Shown: one piece after another, positions 50,710 to 62,693 of the stretch
How positions within the stretch are numbered: the first letter of the stretch is position 1
Layout: each line of letters starts with the position of its first letter
Assembly (NCBI GenBank): GCA_022316685.1
Contig: JAKJHU010000005.1
Coordinates: forward strand, 15,106,707 to 15,170,706
Length of the DNA stretch: 64,000 bases
Source of the DNA: Progne subis subis
Lineage: Eukaryota > Chordata > Aves > Passeriformes > Hirundinidae
Direction of reading: 5' to 3'
Program-made: the position numbers and the translations under genes
The notes under the pieces: model-generated
What the model saw: only the letters and a program-made list of their open reading frames with translations
Told to the model about the DNA's origin: nothing
Database searches by the model: none

Positions 50710-53517
50710 AAAACCCCCAGAAGTTGCTAAATCGAGATCAGTGAGTTACAGCAGCTGAAATTAACCCACATGCATATTGCAATGAAGTGTGTGGGGACTT
50801 TGGAGGAGGTATCTGGGTTGGGTTTGTGTAATTTTATTTTGAGCTCCCTATGAGCTTCTAATGCTAATCTATCATTAAACAGTGTATATTTATGTGTATA
50901 ACATGGGTAGCTGGCTACAAAATAACACTTGGTATTAAGAAAGATTAATCAAGTCTCACATGTCAGGGCATGCAGTACCCCAAAAAGAACGCCTTTGCCT
51001 CTTCCCTACCACTGCAGAAAACACTAACCTGGTTTGCAGATAGTTCTCACCTGTCCCTGCAGCAACAGGTACCACCACCCGTGGTGTGTGTGAGGCAAAA
51101 TAGGATAATAGCTGGATGGAGGCTCTTACGTGCTGTACTACATACACAGTGTGCTCCTGTGCCTCTGTGCAGTTTGGCATTTCTGCCGTGCCACCTGTGT
51201 CAATGCCGCCCTTGGCTTTGCGTAGGAGGTCTTGCCAGTACTCGCTTTGCACCACCACTTCCATGTGCAGTCATGGGACAACACTTTGTCCCACGTGTGT
51301 CATGCAATTAGTGAAATGCTCCTGTACCTGTGATTGCCCAAGGGTGCAAGTGAGGTTATGCTTTCTGCTGCAGAGGAAATCAAAGTCTGTAATATCTTTG
51401 CATTAGCTCAACCATTGATCTAAGAAGTTGTATCAGGTAGCCTAATAAAAATATTGCTCTCCTTGTAAACCTTGTCTGACACTGTAGTAAATGAGTTACT
51501 TTTCCTGATAGCTGAGGAGGATCGGCTTGGTGCTTGAATGGGCTTCTGAACTTTCTATCCACACCGTGAAGTTTTATCTTATGTTTGGCAGAATATTGGC
51601 ATCATTAAGATAAATGACTCACTGCTTCTCTTTGGTAGGGAGAGTTACATAAAGCAGTTATGATCCTATTCATATTCCTCACTTTACGTCCAGATGCATT
51701 AGTAATAGTTAATTTTGTCTTGCAGAGGATGAATTTAAGGTTATGTTTAGAGTCTGCGTGTTTTATCAGAGGTGCTATTTGTAAATAGGCAATTTTATGC
51801 TGTTGTGAGCTCATATTTCACATAATTTTCAAGTTATTTCAAACTGTTCTCTGATGCAGACCTGTGTTCAGTATAAGTGCTGTAGTCTGTGTAAAATGGT
51901 GGAGCTGAAACCTGAAATACTCTAATCTGTCAGCAAATAGTAGTAACAGGAAAGTGAATGCTCATTGCTTGAACAAATGAGCAAGTTTTTACTTCAGATG
52001 GACTGAACCTGAAAAGCAAGTGTGATTTCCTGAAGAGAACTTCTTTCTTCCTTTTTAGATGCACAAACTTTGGATGTGCCCAGTTAGTGGAGAAGGCCTA
52101 AGTGGGGTGCTATGTTGTTTTGCTGTTAGCCTTTCCCTTGGCAAAGCTTTGGGTTTAGCCAGTGTTGATTTGGCTTGTATGTGGGATGGGCTGGGAATGG
52201 CATCTAAAGGCACGTGTTTTGTAGTGTGAATGCAGAAATGCTCTTGGCAGGGAGGTGGTACTGGACATGTCTGGTGACGAGGAGGGGTTAGATACTCTAC
52301 CTACAGAGTACGTTAATGGATTCCCTAGTTCAGCCCCTTGTGCTTTACACATTTTAGTATCTCCTATGAAGTATTAAGATTTTTTTCTAGTCAGAAATCC
52401 TGGAGCTACTGGTGTCATCCTTGCCACACTGAGAAATGAAACTTGACCATTCATTATGGGGTCCCTGCAGAAACTTACACAAGTCTTTTTGTGTAATGAA
52501 ATACCTAGTTACCATACTGTAACAAAACTGTGTTCAACAGCAATAACCAAATCCATAGGAATGTACGGATGCGACAATGCTGATTTTCAAAAGTACAAAT
52601 TACATAATGAATCTTGACATTGAATTGACATAAAGGGGCTGCCATAGCTCTTTGAAACCTAAAATAAGATGAATTGAAGGCATCTTATCACTTTCCCAGC
52701 CAAAGGTTTGTTTTGACAGTCAGAAGACAGTAGTGCGCAACCATTACATTTTTTTTCTTTAACAGTACTCACCTCTGAGGCTTTCCTTCGTGTGGAAAAG
52801 GCATGTGTGTCTAAGTGATAGAAGCTGTATTTTGAATATGATATGAAGCTGGATTTTCTTTCAGTCCTCAAGTACAGAGGTTTCTGAAGTACTGAAACAG
52901 TACAGAAGTGCTGAAACAGCATAGGTGTTTCTGAAGAGGTTTCAGAGATCTCATCCCTATTTTTGCTCTAGCTGCAGTTCTCTTGTAATGCTATTGAACT
53001 ATTCCAGTAGCCTTAATATGATCAGATATTAATATGAGGAATAAATGCTGATCTTCATGATGAACAAGTGCCTGAAATACAAATAAGTGTGGTTAGTGAA
53101 GCTTTGCCTATATTAATATGCTTGTTCACTTTACCTTAAGGCAGATGGACATTCTGCATATCTGTTCAGTAAAGGCATTTGCATCTTTTCAATTACTTTT
53201 CTTAAATGTAAACTACTGGTGTCAAATGTTGCCCATCTTTTGAATAATCAAAAGGTAAAAGTTATCATTTAAAGTATAAATTAAAAGATCATTAAGGCTT
53301 GGGAGTGCAGTACTTCAAAGTTAGGGGAGTCAGAACTGAGGTTTGACATGCAATTAATTCACCCTCCCCTCACTCCCCAATTTTCTGTATATTCATTACA
53401 ATACTAATCTGAATTACACAGTCACATTTATGTGTGCGCACACACTCATGCACGTATTTACATCTGGCTCCTAGCCAGTAATTCCCATTGCTTCCAGCTT
53501 GCCTTTATGCCCACCTT

Positions 53518-53745
53518 ACCCCGCGTCCCTCCGCACCGGTGTTGGGTAACCTCATGGTCCTTCCCATGCAGCAGGCAGTGCGGAGCCGCAGGAGCGACCG
53601 AGGCAGCTCAGCTGAGCCCGGTGTGGCATTGCATCGGCCCCTACGGCGCAGAGCAGGGCGGTGGATGGCCAAGGGCAGCCCCTTACCCCCAGAGGGGTGG
53701 GGTGTCCTGCCCAGGAGGGGAACTGCCAAACGGAGGTGAGCCCCT
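53518..53745. other. CpG-rich pocket with a splice-donor-like end
   Basis: About 14 CpGs in roughly 230 bp, against very few in the surrounding DNA. The + strand ends in ACGGAG|GTGAGC, a good donor consensus. Open frames run on both strands. It may be an unannotated non-coding exon or promoter, or just a GC-rich island. Confidence 0.3.
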
Positions 53746-54112
53746 GGTGCTCCTCTGCTGAATGAAATGCGCAGAGGACGTGTCTTGGTGGAGTTTATAT
53801 GAATCCTCATAGGAATAAGAGTCAGAAATTACACTCCTGCCTAAAATTTTGAGTCCCTGATCCACAGTGTAAAGCCAGGAGAGTTTCTTAGTTGAAATCA
53901 ATATAAGAATATTTAAACTGGTTAATGCGGTTTGAGACCAAATGACAGTGGGGAGCCTAAATGGATTTTTAATCACAGTATATGCAATGCAAAATAAAAA
54001 GTCAGTTAAAGTTCACAGACTCATGTTATGCTAACTAGGTCTACCAGGGCAAGGAAAAACGAGTTTTCCTCAACCTCATTCTCAGAAAGAGCTGAACTGT
54101 TTTTGCTACAAC

Positions 54113-54127
54113 TTTTTTTTTTTTTTT
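54113..54127. repeat. T15 homopolymer
   Basis: A run of fifteen T residues in intergenic DNA. Confidence 0.9.
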
Positions 54128-55239
54128 CCTTCGAGATTTCTCTTTATTTGTTTTCCATTCTAGAGTGTGTCATTCTCCTACCTGTGGTTAGTGTTATTCA
54201 AAGAAGACACACTGTAACTGAAACTCTGAGTTCCCTCCAGCTAGTCCGGTACCACGTCCATTGTCTGAGACTTGAAAATAGTTAAAAATAAACATGCTTT
54301 TCAAAGTGGACAAGGCTGCCTTTCTAAACTCAGAGCAAAAATGTCTTAGCTAAGAAGAGTTTGTCTGGGTTTTCATCAGAACCATGTATATGACCAACTA
54401 CCCTGAAATGTGGTGATAATGTGTGTCAATATTTTTCTACTGAAGAATATTCACCGGGTACATTTTTGGCTGAATATCAGCAATTTTGTGGTGGGGGATG
54501 ATTGTGCAAGACACATGAAGATGCAAATGGTTCAGTCTTCCCTATGTGTAGAAGAAACATCTGACTGAAGCGTCATGTCTGGAGTACAAGATATGGTGGT
54601 TTTTTTAAATCTTAAGCAGTAACTTGCTCAAGACTAAAATCATCAGGGCTCCGACTATTCATGTTTTGCGATATTTTTAGCAGCCAATAAGTAATTGGTG
54701 TGCCTTTTTTCACACAACCTTGGTGAACAATTCTGAAAAATAAAGCTGTGTCGTAGATTACACCAGTCCCAATGAGAATGCAGCAGTTGTGCAGCCCTGA
54801 AAGCTGTGGATTCTCTGAAACTCCAACCACAGTGGGAGGCCAGACACTCACAGGATGTCCTGGAGCCTATGATTCTTTCAGTCAAACTTTCTAAGTCCTC
54901 CTGAAGAAGATGGCTGCGACACAAGTTGACCAAGCATGTTGTCCGATGAGCATGGACAGCTGTGGCTTTAAACAATGACAGCCATTGTTAGGTCAATTTT
55001 AAAGTAGGTCCTTAAAGTTAATGTGATTATGCAAATGTTGCCCTAACTACCGTGGCTGTCTTATATCCTTCACAAATGAGTGCATTGTCACTTTTCATTA
55101 TGTGCATACAGTCCCGGTGGTTTGGTGGTATCATTGTATCTCTTGGAAATGGACCATGTAAAGGCCATTCACTGTTGGCACTGCATTGCGCTTTTCCCCA
55201 GGCAGACCAACCTTGACCCACAAATGAGGGTGGTAGAGA

Positions 55240-55298
55240 ATTTCAGGCTGAAACCTGCGTGTGTTATTCACATGATTACTCCCATTGACTTGGCTGGA
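55240..55298. repeat. Ancient amniote repeat fragment
   Basis: TCAGGCTGAAACCTGC then GTGTTATTCACATGATTACT then CCCATTGACTT resembles an old reptile/bird repeat phrase (ATCAGGCCCTGC, GTTACTCACATGAGTAGT, CCCATTGACTTCAATGG). Short but well ordered. Confidence 0.5.
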
Positions 55299-56001
55299 AA
55301 CTCTTGCAGCAGGCATGGAAGAATTAGGTTAAAATACGATTGCGATATTAAGTTCAGTCCACTCTAAACCCCGATGTATCTGAACCAACCTCAGACAACC
55401 TTACTTCTAAGATAAAAGGTTTTGTGTTAGATCACTTGCAGCATAAATTGAAAAATTAACACATTATTCATCGGGGGGAAAAAACCCAGACATGTAAGAA
55501 AACTTCTGCATATGATTTTTTTTCCATGGTGCCTTTTGGATTATTATTATTACTATTAATTTGATTTTAATCATAAAATACCCTTCTACAGAAATCTGCG
55601 ATCAGAAATGAGGAAGCTGAGAAATCTCAGGATCTGTGTGATCTGGAAGGTGGCGGATTTCAGACGACTCATCAGTTGGGGGACATGACTGATTTCAGAC
55701 TCTTGGTTGCATTGCTTTCAATGAAAACCAATGACTTGCAGTTTCAGTTCTCATCACAGAAGATGTTCTCACAGCAATCTCTTGTTTGGATGGTTTTCTC
55801 TTTTTCTGAGTGCGGAGTCTGATGCTTGTCTGAGTTCTGTCCTTCGTGAGCTTTTGTTCTGGTGGACAAGAGACTCCATAAAGCAAGCACATGATACACA
55901 GCCTATAATAGATTCAGAATGCTGGTTGGGATTTAGGCCTGCTCAGTAAAATATCCTTTCTGTATTTCTAAAATAAAAAATACACAATATGTATATAATA
56001 A

Positions 56002-56019
56002 ATAGAGAAAGAGAGAGAG
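56002..56019. repeat. (GA)n microsatellite
   Basis: A short GA-rich tract. Confidence 0.85.
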
Positions 56020-58973
56020 TTGCATGCACTTACTTAACATGAGTAAAGGTAAGGGAAAATCATCACCTCCCAGAGAAGTCCTTTGCTGACTTGCAGCAGC
56101 TGTCTTATGAGCACAAACTTCCTCAGCAGGTTCAAGGACTTGGAAACTGCAAGGGCAGCACACTCTGTTGCTCAGTTGTGTTATTCTACATGCAACTTCT
56201 CAAAACATCCTCATCACTGCAACACTAGAACATTGCTCCAGAACTAGGGTGTCCTTGGCCAGCCTGTGTGCTCAGTCAAGAGAAATCTGGCCAGTCCAAA
56301 CCTATACCTGTAGCAGTTGGGCTCTCCTTCTTTCACAGAGCCTGGTTTTACTGGAAAGGTTGGATTAGGGTGTGGAAACCTGCTTTGGTGGATCAAGGCT
56401 GAAGATGCAGCACCCTCAGTGTGGTCTTCCAGAGAGTACAGGCTGCCTTTGGGACATTGAGCCCTCTGGAAAAGTTCCTGTGCTCCAGACAAAAGTGGAT
56501 TTCTGTTATTGGAATCCTTTGGAAAAAGTTAGTTATGGATGTTAAAGAGGAAGGAAGAAGAGCTTGTATGACTGTCAGGAAGGCAAATGAAGGTATCAAA
56601 TAAATTTCCACATTCACTCTGTTTAATCCGTCACATTAAAAGCAAGTTGCTTCATTGATCAACTGCCAGAGACAATGGTAATAAGTGTTTTTTGGGTGTC
56701 GGACAGACAGCACAACAAAACTGGGTAGGAACAAAAAGTAGGGGGGACAGCTGAAAGAATCCAGCATCTTATTTCAATCATCGTGCTTGCTGCTTTGTGA
56801 TTTCTGTGGCAAAATTGTGGTGCAGGTGTGTATTGCGTTTAGTCCTCCCTGATCACGCTGGGTCTGGCTCTGAGATCCGAAGAGCAGCTACTCCAGCTGG
56901 CTGCAATGAGGTTTGTACTAGAAAGCCCTGGATTTCAGGGCAGCCATGGAGGAGTGACTGTCACATTGGTTCTGCAGCTTATCTCCATACAAACTGCATT
57001 GGTGTTTGTTATGGGTTTTCTGTTAAAGGATGTGGCCACAAATCAGAGGTTAGCAAGAAAAAGATTACTCTAACCCTTTTGCTTAAAGAAAATTAAGGGT
57101 GTTTCTATGTCACTGATAGCTCAGGAGAGGAGGCTGTGAGTTGCTGCTCCTGGACTGCCACTGTGAGACCTTCATGGGGCAGCAGGAGAACACATCCCCT
57201 TCCTGGGCAGGTGGGAAGCTGCTGGGAGGGTGCCAAACCTGGGTGTTGGCCTGACTTGCCTATTCCTGGTGTGCCTTCCAGCCAGGAGCATATCACCTCC
57301 AGTGATATGCTTTTGTGTACCTCCCTGACTGGAGGATGTGACTCGAGATACAATCAGAGCTGGCTTTTCAGCGAAGATGATCCTGAACCTGGGGATACCG
57401 AGAGAACCATTGTGAATGTGTGGGGCCTCTGCTGAGTGGGATTGGCAGGAGCACATCAGCCATGGGCAGGGAAATGATCCATGTCTTTAACCCTGGCCAA
57501 ATGTGGGCTTGGGTTCTCTGCTGTTAGGGAGACCAGAGACGTTTATTAATCCATTTGCAGCAGTGTTTGGACCTGAACCCCATCATGGCTGTGCACCTTG
57601 GTGAAGCAGAGATGAAGTGGGTAGGGGTGCAGAGGGGATGGTCAGTATGAGCAGAGAAGAAAAGAAAAGCGAAGTATCATCTCTTTTCTTTATTATTCCA
57701 CTGAAAGGTATTTTAGGCCTTTGAGTACAGCAAACCACAGCTGTTTCTCAGTTTATTTCTAAGCAAGAAGGCTTGGCTGAGCGGTAGGAGCTCTAACCTC
57801 TTGCAGATTTCCATTTCCCAGCCAGCAGCACCTTTATCTGTACAGGAAGGCTGAGCCAGCACCTCGGAGGTCTCTGCCTTGAGCTGGTAGGAGCACAGAT
57901 CTCAAAAACCCATCACTGAAGTAGTGGTAGCCTCCCTGCACCCTCAGATAACTCCTGTGCTGATGTACACTGATGAGAGAGTTAATGAAACATGAGCGAG
58001 GCGGCGGGCAGGAAAGCACACCTGCAGGCACCCTTTCAAGGCTCTCTGGGGGCTGGCTGTGTCGGGAGGGCCACGGCAGGCTTGCAGCTGGGCTGGCAGG
58101 AACCGGGAGATGCAGAGGTGGTCTCTATGGTTAGTGTAGAAACCTGTCTGGGGAGAGCTTCCTGAAACTTTCTTCTTTGTCTTCTTCACTTCTCTGACAG
58201 ATGTGTGCAGTGTGTCTTGGAGCTGTGGTGATGAGTAGCGATTGAACCAAGGGGTGAAAGTCGTTTTTCCCATGAAATGAAATTTCCTTGGCTGTGAATC
58301 CAGTTAGGCTGTAAATGTGCATCTGTGCAGTCTGAGAAGTGGAGGCTGTGTTACAAAACAATTAAAAAGTCAGCAATTATTCTGATATTCAAATGGATTG
58401 GAAAAATGCCATCTAGAAATGTCATGTATCAAGAGGAATTGTAAGAAACAAAAACAAACTCAACAACCTGATCACCAATAATTTATGGAAAAATAATAGC
58501 ACAGTGGATATATTTTGCAGCCCTTAACGATGAGCTGTTTAACCACTGCCAACTTGCAAACACAGCTGAGGGCAGAATTTGGACCTCTCTGGTCTATCTT
58601 CATTATCTCACCTCCATCAGTCACTGAGAGGAAAAAAGTCACAAACAAGTTTATGCTGGTAGCAGGGTCTTCAGTGAAAACTGCTGAGACATCAAAGTCA
58701 AGTTCAAAGAAAAGAGGCAAACAAAGGGAACAAGTGCGTTTGGTCAGAAAACATGACTTCCTTTTGAATTAAGTCATTAAACTGGAGATTGGAAGATGTG
58801 GCCAGTGTCTTTCCTTGGCCACCCAGGCAGAACTCCACCAGTGCTCCTAAGCAATGTCTGCTCTCATGACTGACTCCACCTGTGCTAGGAAAAAAGGACA
58901 CAGGCAAAATGCAGACCAGTGCCTCAAAGCCATTCTTTCCCGAACTGAAATACTTTGAACATGCTCCTTAAGC

Positions 58974-59072
58974 ACAAAAAAAATCAACAACCAACAAAAA
59001 ACAAATCAACAAACAAAAAAATCAGCAAACCAACCAACAACAACAACAACACCAACACCACAAAAAACACCC
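58974..59072. repeat. A/C low-complexity tract, (CAA)n and (CCAA)n units
   Basis: About 100 bp almost entirely A and C, with CAACAACAACAA and CAACCAACAA units. It is the same type as the tract at 20.9 kb. Confidence 0.9.
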
Positions 59073-61514
59073 CAATACTTTTAAAATAGATTTCTAGGAA
59101 CAAGTCTTTTATTCTGTGCTTTGCCATCACACCTGCCTCAGATCAGGAATGCAGTAGAAACACAATTAAATGTGGCAGGAGTAAGGGAGGTTTTGGTTAT
59201 GAAGTTCCCGTCACAATGTTACAGAAACATCCTTTGTCGATGTGCCTGCCTGTGTGGGCTTGAGGGAGGGCCGACTGCCATTGACTTAGTTGGCACAGAC
59301 AAGAACCAAGATTACGAATACAGAGAAAAAAAAAAACTCCTGGCTTTTCTGAAGGATCACTCTATGCTACGGAATATTCAATGCTGTGCTTGCTCTCTGC
59401 TTTACCTTCAGTGGATTTATTTTGTCTCTTAACTACAAAGTTTGGGTCTTTCATTCAAGATCTATTTTTTTTTTTTTTCCCAAACCAGTTCAAACTCTGG
59501 CTCCTTTTCAGGTTTATAGCTGTCACATGGGTCTGACCTGTGGGAGTTGAACCCCCAGGATTCCCTGCATAGGAGGCTGAAGAATGACAGGGAATTAACT
59601 GGGAACCACCTTACACTCTGGTACTTTTATTTTTTGCCCTGCCTCCTTTGCCCCTTCAGTTTTAATTAGTGGCACATGCTGAAATGATAATTTAAATTCT
59701 TTTCAGAAATCAAAAGAATTCCCACTGACAACATTATTAAGTCATAATTACAGAGGATAAAAAGGTTAATAGGAATTTGAGCCAAATATCTACTCTCCAT
59801 TAAATGAGAACTTGACTGAACCTGCTTTCCTTTAATTTTGGTAGGTTACTCTAGGTTTACATGGGTCCAGGATGGCCATACACCTGTGCAAAGGGCCACT
59901 GCTAGGTCAGGCAGCTGTCACCAAGTCCATTTACACGGACCTGTCTCAGGACAGCTCTGGCCTGACTGGCTCAAGACTGAATTTTCCAGAGAGGTGGGAC
60001 TCCTCTTGGGCCTCAGAAAAATGTGTGTTTCAGACAGTGAGAAGAACCGGGTCACACGAGGGTATTCTGTGTGAGAAAGATGTGTAGGAGGTGGCATTTT
60101 GTTGCAAAGGAAATGTACCCACTATTGGTGGAGGAAAATAATCAGCTTCCTGGGTCTAGCATCCAAAGAGAGCTTCTTCCTTCACCCAGGCTGGGCACCA
60201 CATGAATGCAGAAACATCTGCAAACCGGCCTGAATCTACTGAGTGTTTTGCATTTTCAGTGAAATGAGAAACGGGGAAAATAAATATTTTCCTCTGTATT
60301 ACCTCTAAGTGTGCCCATCATGAAAACAACTATTGTAATAGTTACACACGTTTAAAATGGATTTTAAAGCAACTGAAGGTGTAGAGGTAAAAAAGCCCAC
60401 TCCTTTTTCTGGGCACCTGCAGGCTGAGCTTCCATGGTTCCCAGCATTGGGCTAATGGTCTTTAAACTCAGCCAGGACCTGTGCAGTAACCACTGGAGCC
60501 ATACAAGGCAGGCGCCTTGCCTTAGAGTCCTGTTGTAGAGTTGGCATTTCCTTTTCCTTCTTTTTCTTTGGGAGCAGCGTGGAGGGGGCTGCCGCCAGCA
60601 CTGGCCCCTTCTCACGCTGAAAGATGAACGCACCTGTGCAGAGGGTGAAAAGGGCCCTTTTGCTCCTCCTCTTCTGTGCGCTGCATGGTGTGAGGGACAG
60701 CTGGGAGGAGTAGGCAGGTGCCGGGTAAGGAGCAGAAAGGACTGGAAGCACCTTTGGGGCTCAGCACATGCATGGCTACTCCTTCATCGTGGAGCTGTCA
60801 TGAATATCAGTATGACTTCGAAGCATTAACATCAACTTACATTTCAGCAATTTATTTTCAAGCTACTCAAAAAGATGCCTTTTTTTTCCCTGACAGGATG
60901 CCTTTTATTTGTTTGTTTGTTTTGTCAGGAATTGCTTTTATCTCTAGCCTTCCTAGGGCTGTAATTCCCTCAGCACGTCAGCTGTGTGAGGCTCTTGCAG
61001 GTCTGTCCAATTATTTGCTGTGCAGCACAATGCACCAGGGTTTCAAAGCATATTCTCACCCCTGTTTTCTTAAGACAAGCATGAAAAAAGCCTCTTCTAC
61101 AGTTGTAAGAACTCCAGAATATTCTTCTCTTATTCAGCTGGTTCCTGACCTGATTGTCCTTAGATGAAAAAACCAAATTAGCCAGCACTGTGGGATAAGG
61201 GCAGTTTTGCACAAAAGGTGCAGCGAGCCTCCCACTGACTGAAGCTGACCTGGACTTTGGTGTCAATAGAGATGTGCCCTGAGACCACAACATGCTCAGT
61301 ACTCACTGTTTTGTGCTGTGTTCCTTCCACTTCCTTAACAATCGATAAGAACCGAGGATTTTGAGGCTATGGTGTGCAAAACTCTATTCCTTGCTTATCT
61401 AAGTGTGCTGGGAAAAACCTTCTTGCCTTGATTGCTGCCTTTAACACCACCGCCAAAAAACTGAAGACAAACAAGATTAGGAGACCATGCAGGTTTAAGT
61501 AAAAAAGAACACAC

Positions 61515-61520
61515 TTTATT
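61515..61520 (-). terminator. MYB: MYB polyadenylation signal (distal)
   Basis: TTTATT on the + strand, AATAAA on the mRNA. It is placed about 1.3 kb after the stop, and cleavage would lie near 61495. Confidence 0.7.
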
Positions 61521-61793
61521 TATCTACAAGGCAGTACATTGTTGTATAAAAAATTAAGTGCAGATAAAGCTGCACCAAATGCTATTAAGGCAGCAAAGTC
61601 ATAGGCTGTTATAAAAACACACAAAAATAAAAAAAATAAAAGAAAATCAGTGTTTTGCCATAGCAATAAAGATCATTGTATGGCAGTAAAAAGAACCATG
61701 TATTTCTAAGAACCTGATTCAGTACACAAGACCCAAGTTAGGGAACAACTAGCTAGACATGGGACAAAAGAGACGACATGAACAAGACAGTGT

Positions 61794-61801
61794 TCTCCCA
61801 A
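61794..61801 (-). promoter_or_regulatory. MYB: miR-150 8-mer seed site in MYB 3' UTR
   Basis: The + strand reads TCTCCCAA, identical to miR-150 nucleotides 1-8, so the mRNA carries the complementary 8-mer TTGGGAGA. miR-150 repression of MYB in lymphoid development is well known. Confidence 0.75.
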
Positions 61802-61872
61802 ACATATGAAGGTGCAATGCATGCTGTTACAAACCAATGAGAAATAAAACAACACATCCACACAAATAAAAA

Positions 61873-61880
61873 TCTCCCAA
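61873..61880 (-). promoter_or_regulatory. MYB: miR-150 8-mer seed site in MYB 3' UTR
   Basis: A second TCTCCCAA on the + strand, 79 nt from the first, giving another 8-mer site on the mRNA. Confidence 0.75.
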
Positions 61881-62041
61881 GAACAGTGTTCAAAAATATT
61901 GCTTATAAAAAAAAGGGGGACAAAATATAAATGATGTAAAAAAAAATTAAAACAAAAAGGTCTGAAATGCTAGTGCATAGTCAATTAGCTAACATCAACA
62001 TTTGTTTTTTTCCATGTAAAGCTCTACTGCTCCTTTTACAC

Positions 62042-62049
62042 TAGCAGCA
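62042..62049 (-). promoter_or_regulatory. MYB: miR-15/16 family 8-mer site
   Basis: TAGCAGCA on the + strand equals miR-15/16 nucleotides 1-8. MYB is a reported target of this family. Confidence 0.6.
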
Positions 62050-62069
62050 TGTCTACACGCTAAGGTCTG

Positions 62070-62077
62070 TAGCAGCA
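62070..62077 (-). promoter_or_regulatory. MYB: miR-15/16 family 8-mer site
   Basis: A second TAGCAGCA, with its start 28 nt from that of the first. The spacing is within the range where neighbouring sites can act cooperatively. Confidence 0.6.
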
Positions 62078-62186
62078 AAACACAGTATTCATTTGGCATT
62101 TACAAAATTAAATTACTGAATAAAAATATAATTTTTCTCATAAATCTATGTTTCATACAGTAATATTTTTTAAAGCAAGCTAATTA

Positions 62187-62208
62187 CCCAACCCCCCCTG
62201 CCCCCCCC
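62187..62208 (-). other. MYB: Putative RNA G-quadruplex in MYB 3' UTR
   Basis: On the mRNA strand the order is G8, CA, G7, TT, GGG. This supplies at least four GGG runs with short loops, meeting the usual quadruplex rule. Confidence 0.55.
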
Positions 62209-62330
62209 AGAAACACACAATGTATAATGGCCTAGAACCAAAACAGAAAGGAGTACTTCAAGAGGCATGGATGTTTGAGCATTCACGATCTTGATCAGCT
62301 TTCCCCTTTTGCACAGACAAGCGTTTGTAG

Positions 62331-62337
62331 TAATGCT
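62331..62337 (-). promoter_or_regulatory. MYB: miR-155 7-mer seed match
   Basis: TAATGCT on the + strand equals miR-155 nucleotides 2-8. A single seed match, so weak. Confidence 0.35.
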
Positions 62338-62409
62338 TTTCACTTCGGTATTTTACACCAATTCATTTTGTTCAGTGATTTAAAATATATCTGTTTGAGT
62401 ACCTGCTCT

Positions 62410-62415
62410 TTTATT
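62410..62415 (-). terminator. MYB: Internal MYB polyadenylation signal (alternative)
   Basis: TTTATT on the + strand, AATAAA on the mRNA, about 415 nt after the stop codon. Use would drop the distal miR sites and the G-rich tract. Confidence 0.3.
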
Positions 62416-62487
62416 ATTAAAAAACAAAATTAAAAAAAAAAGAAACAAACTAAACCCCACCCCTGGCTAGCACATCACTGAAATAAC

Positions 62488-62494
62488 AATACTG
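62488..62494 (-). promoter_or_regulatory. MYB: miR-200b/c/429 7-mer seed match
   Basis: AATACTG on the + strand equals nucleotides 2-8 of the miR-200b/c/429 family. Confidence 0.35.
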
Positions 62495-62539
62495 GTGTAT
62501 TAAGTCTGCTTGATCTCAAAAAGTACAAGAAAAATTATC

Positions 62540-62545
62540 TTTATT
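62540..62545 (-). terminator. MYB: Internal MYB polyadenylation signal (alternative)
   Basis: TTTATT on the + strand, AATAAA on the mRNA, about 285 nt after the stop codon. It would leave only the stop-proximal miR-150 site. Confidence 0.3.
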
Positions 62546-62693
62546 ATAAGACTGCACTTAAGATCATTAATTACTGATTCAAACTCAATACCTAATAATT
62601 TAGGCAAGTATCATTAAAAAAAACACAAACTCTTAAGTTGGGTGAAATCCAACAAGAATATATATGCCGAGTGACTAAATGCACTTTGTGCTG

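Larger units (their letters stand above)
44531..61494. other. Intergenic AHI1-MYB, right part
   Basis: No recognised gene. It contains a MIR-like SINE (44.9-45.05 kb), a short old repeat at 55.24 kb, long T and A homopolymers (49.78 and 50.66 kb), an AAC tract (59.0 kb), CpG-richer pockets near 47.75-47.9, 53.52-53.75 and 58.0-58.1 kb, and the longest open frame of the window (47492-48055, - strand). Several GC-richer stretches (46.6-47.0, 57.1-57.6, 60.4-60.75 kb) have open frames on both strands and no domain. Confidence 0.7.

Noticed and set aside
54612..54975. - strand frames of 79 and 106 codons that vaguely recalled transposase text
   Set aside because: No terminal inverted repeats, no catalytic motif, and two frames open at once; the resemblance could not be supported.
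57770..57830. GGCTGAGCGGTAGGAGC, like a tRNA A box
   Set aside because: No B box (GGTTCGAATCC type) follows and the arms do not fold into a cloverleaf.
60718..61167. 149-codon frame on the + strand
   Set aside because: It begins at a GTG, not an ATG, in vertebrate DNA, has no domain and no splice context; treated as chance.
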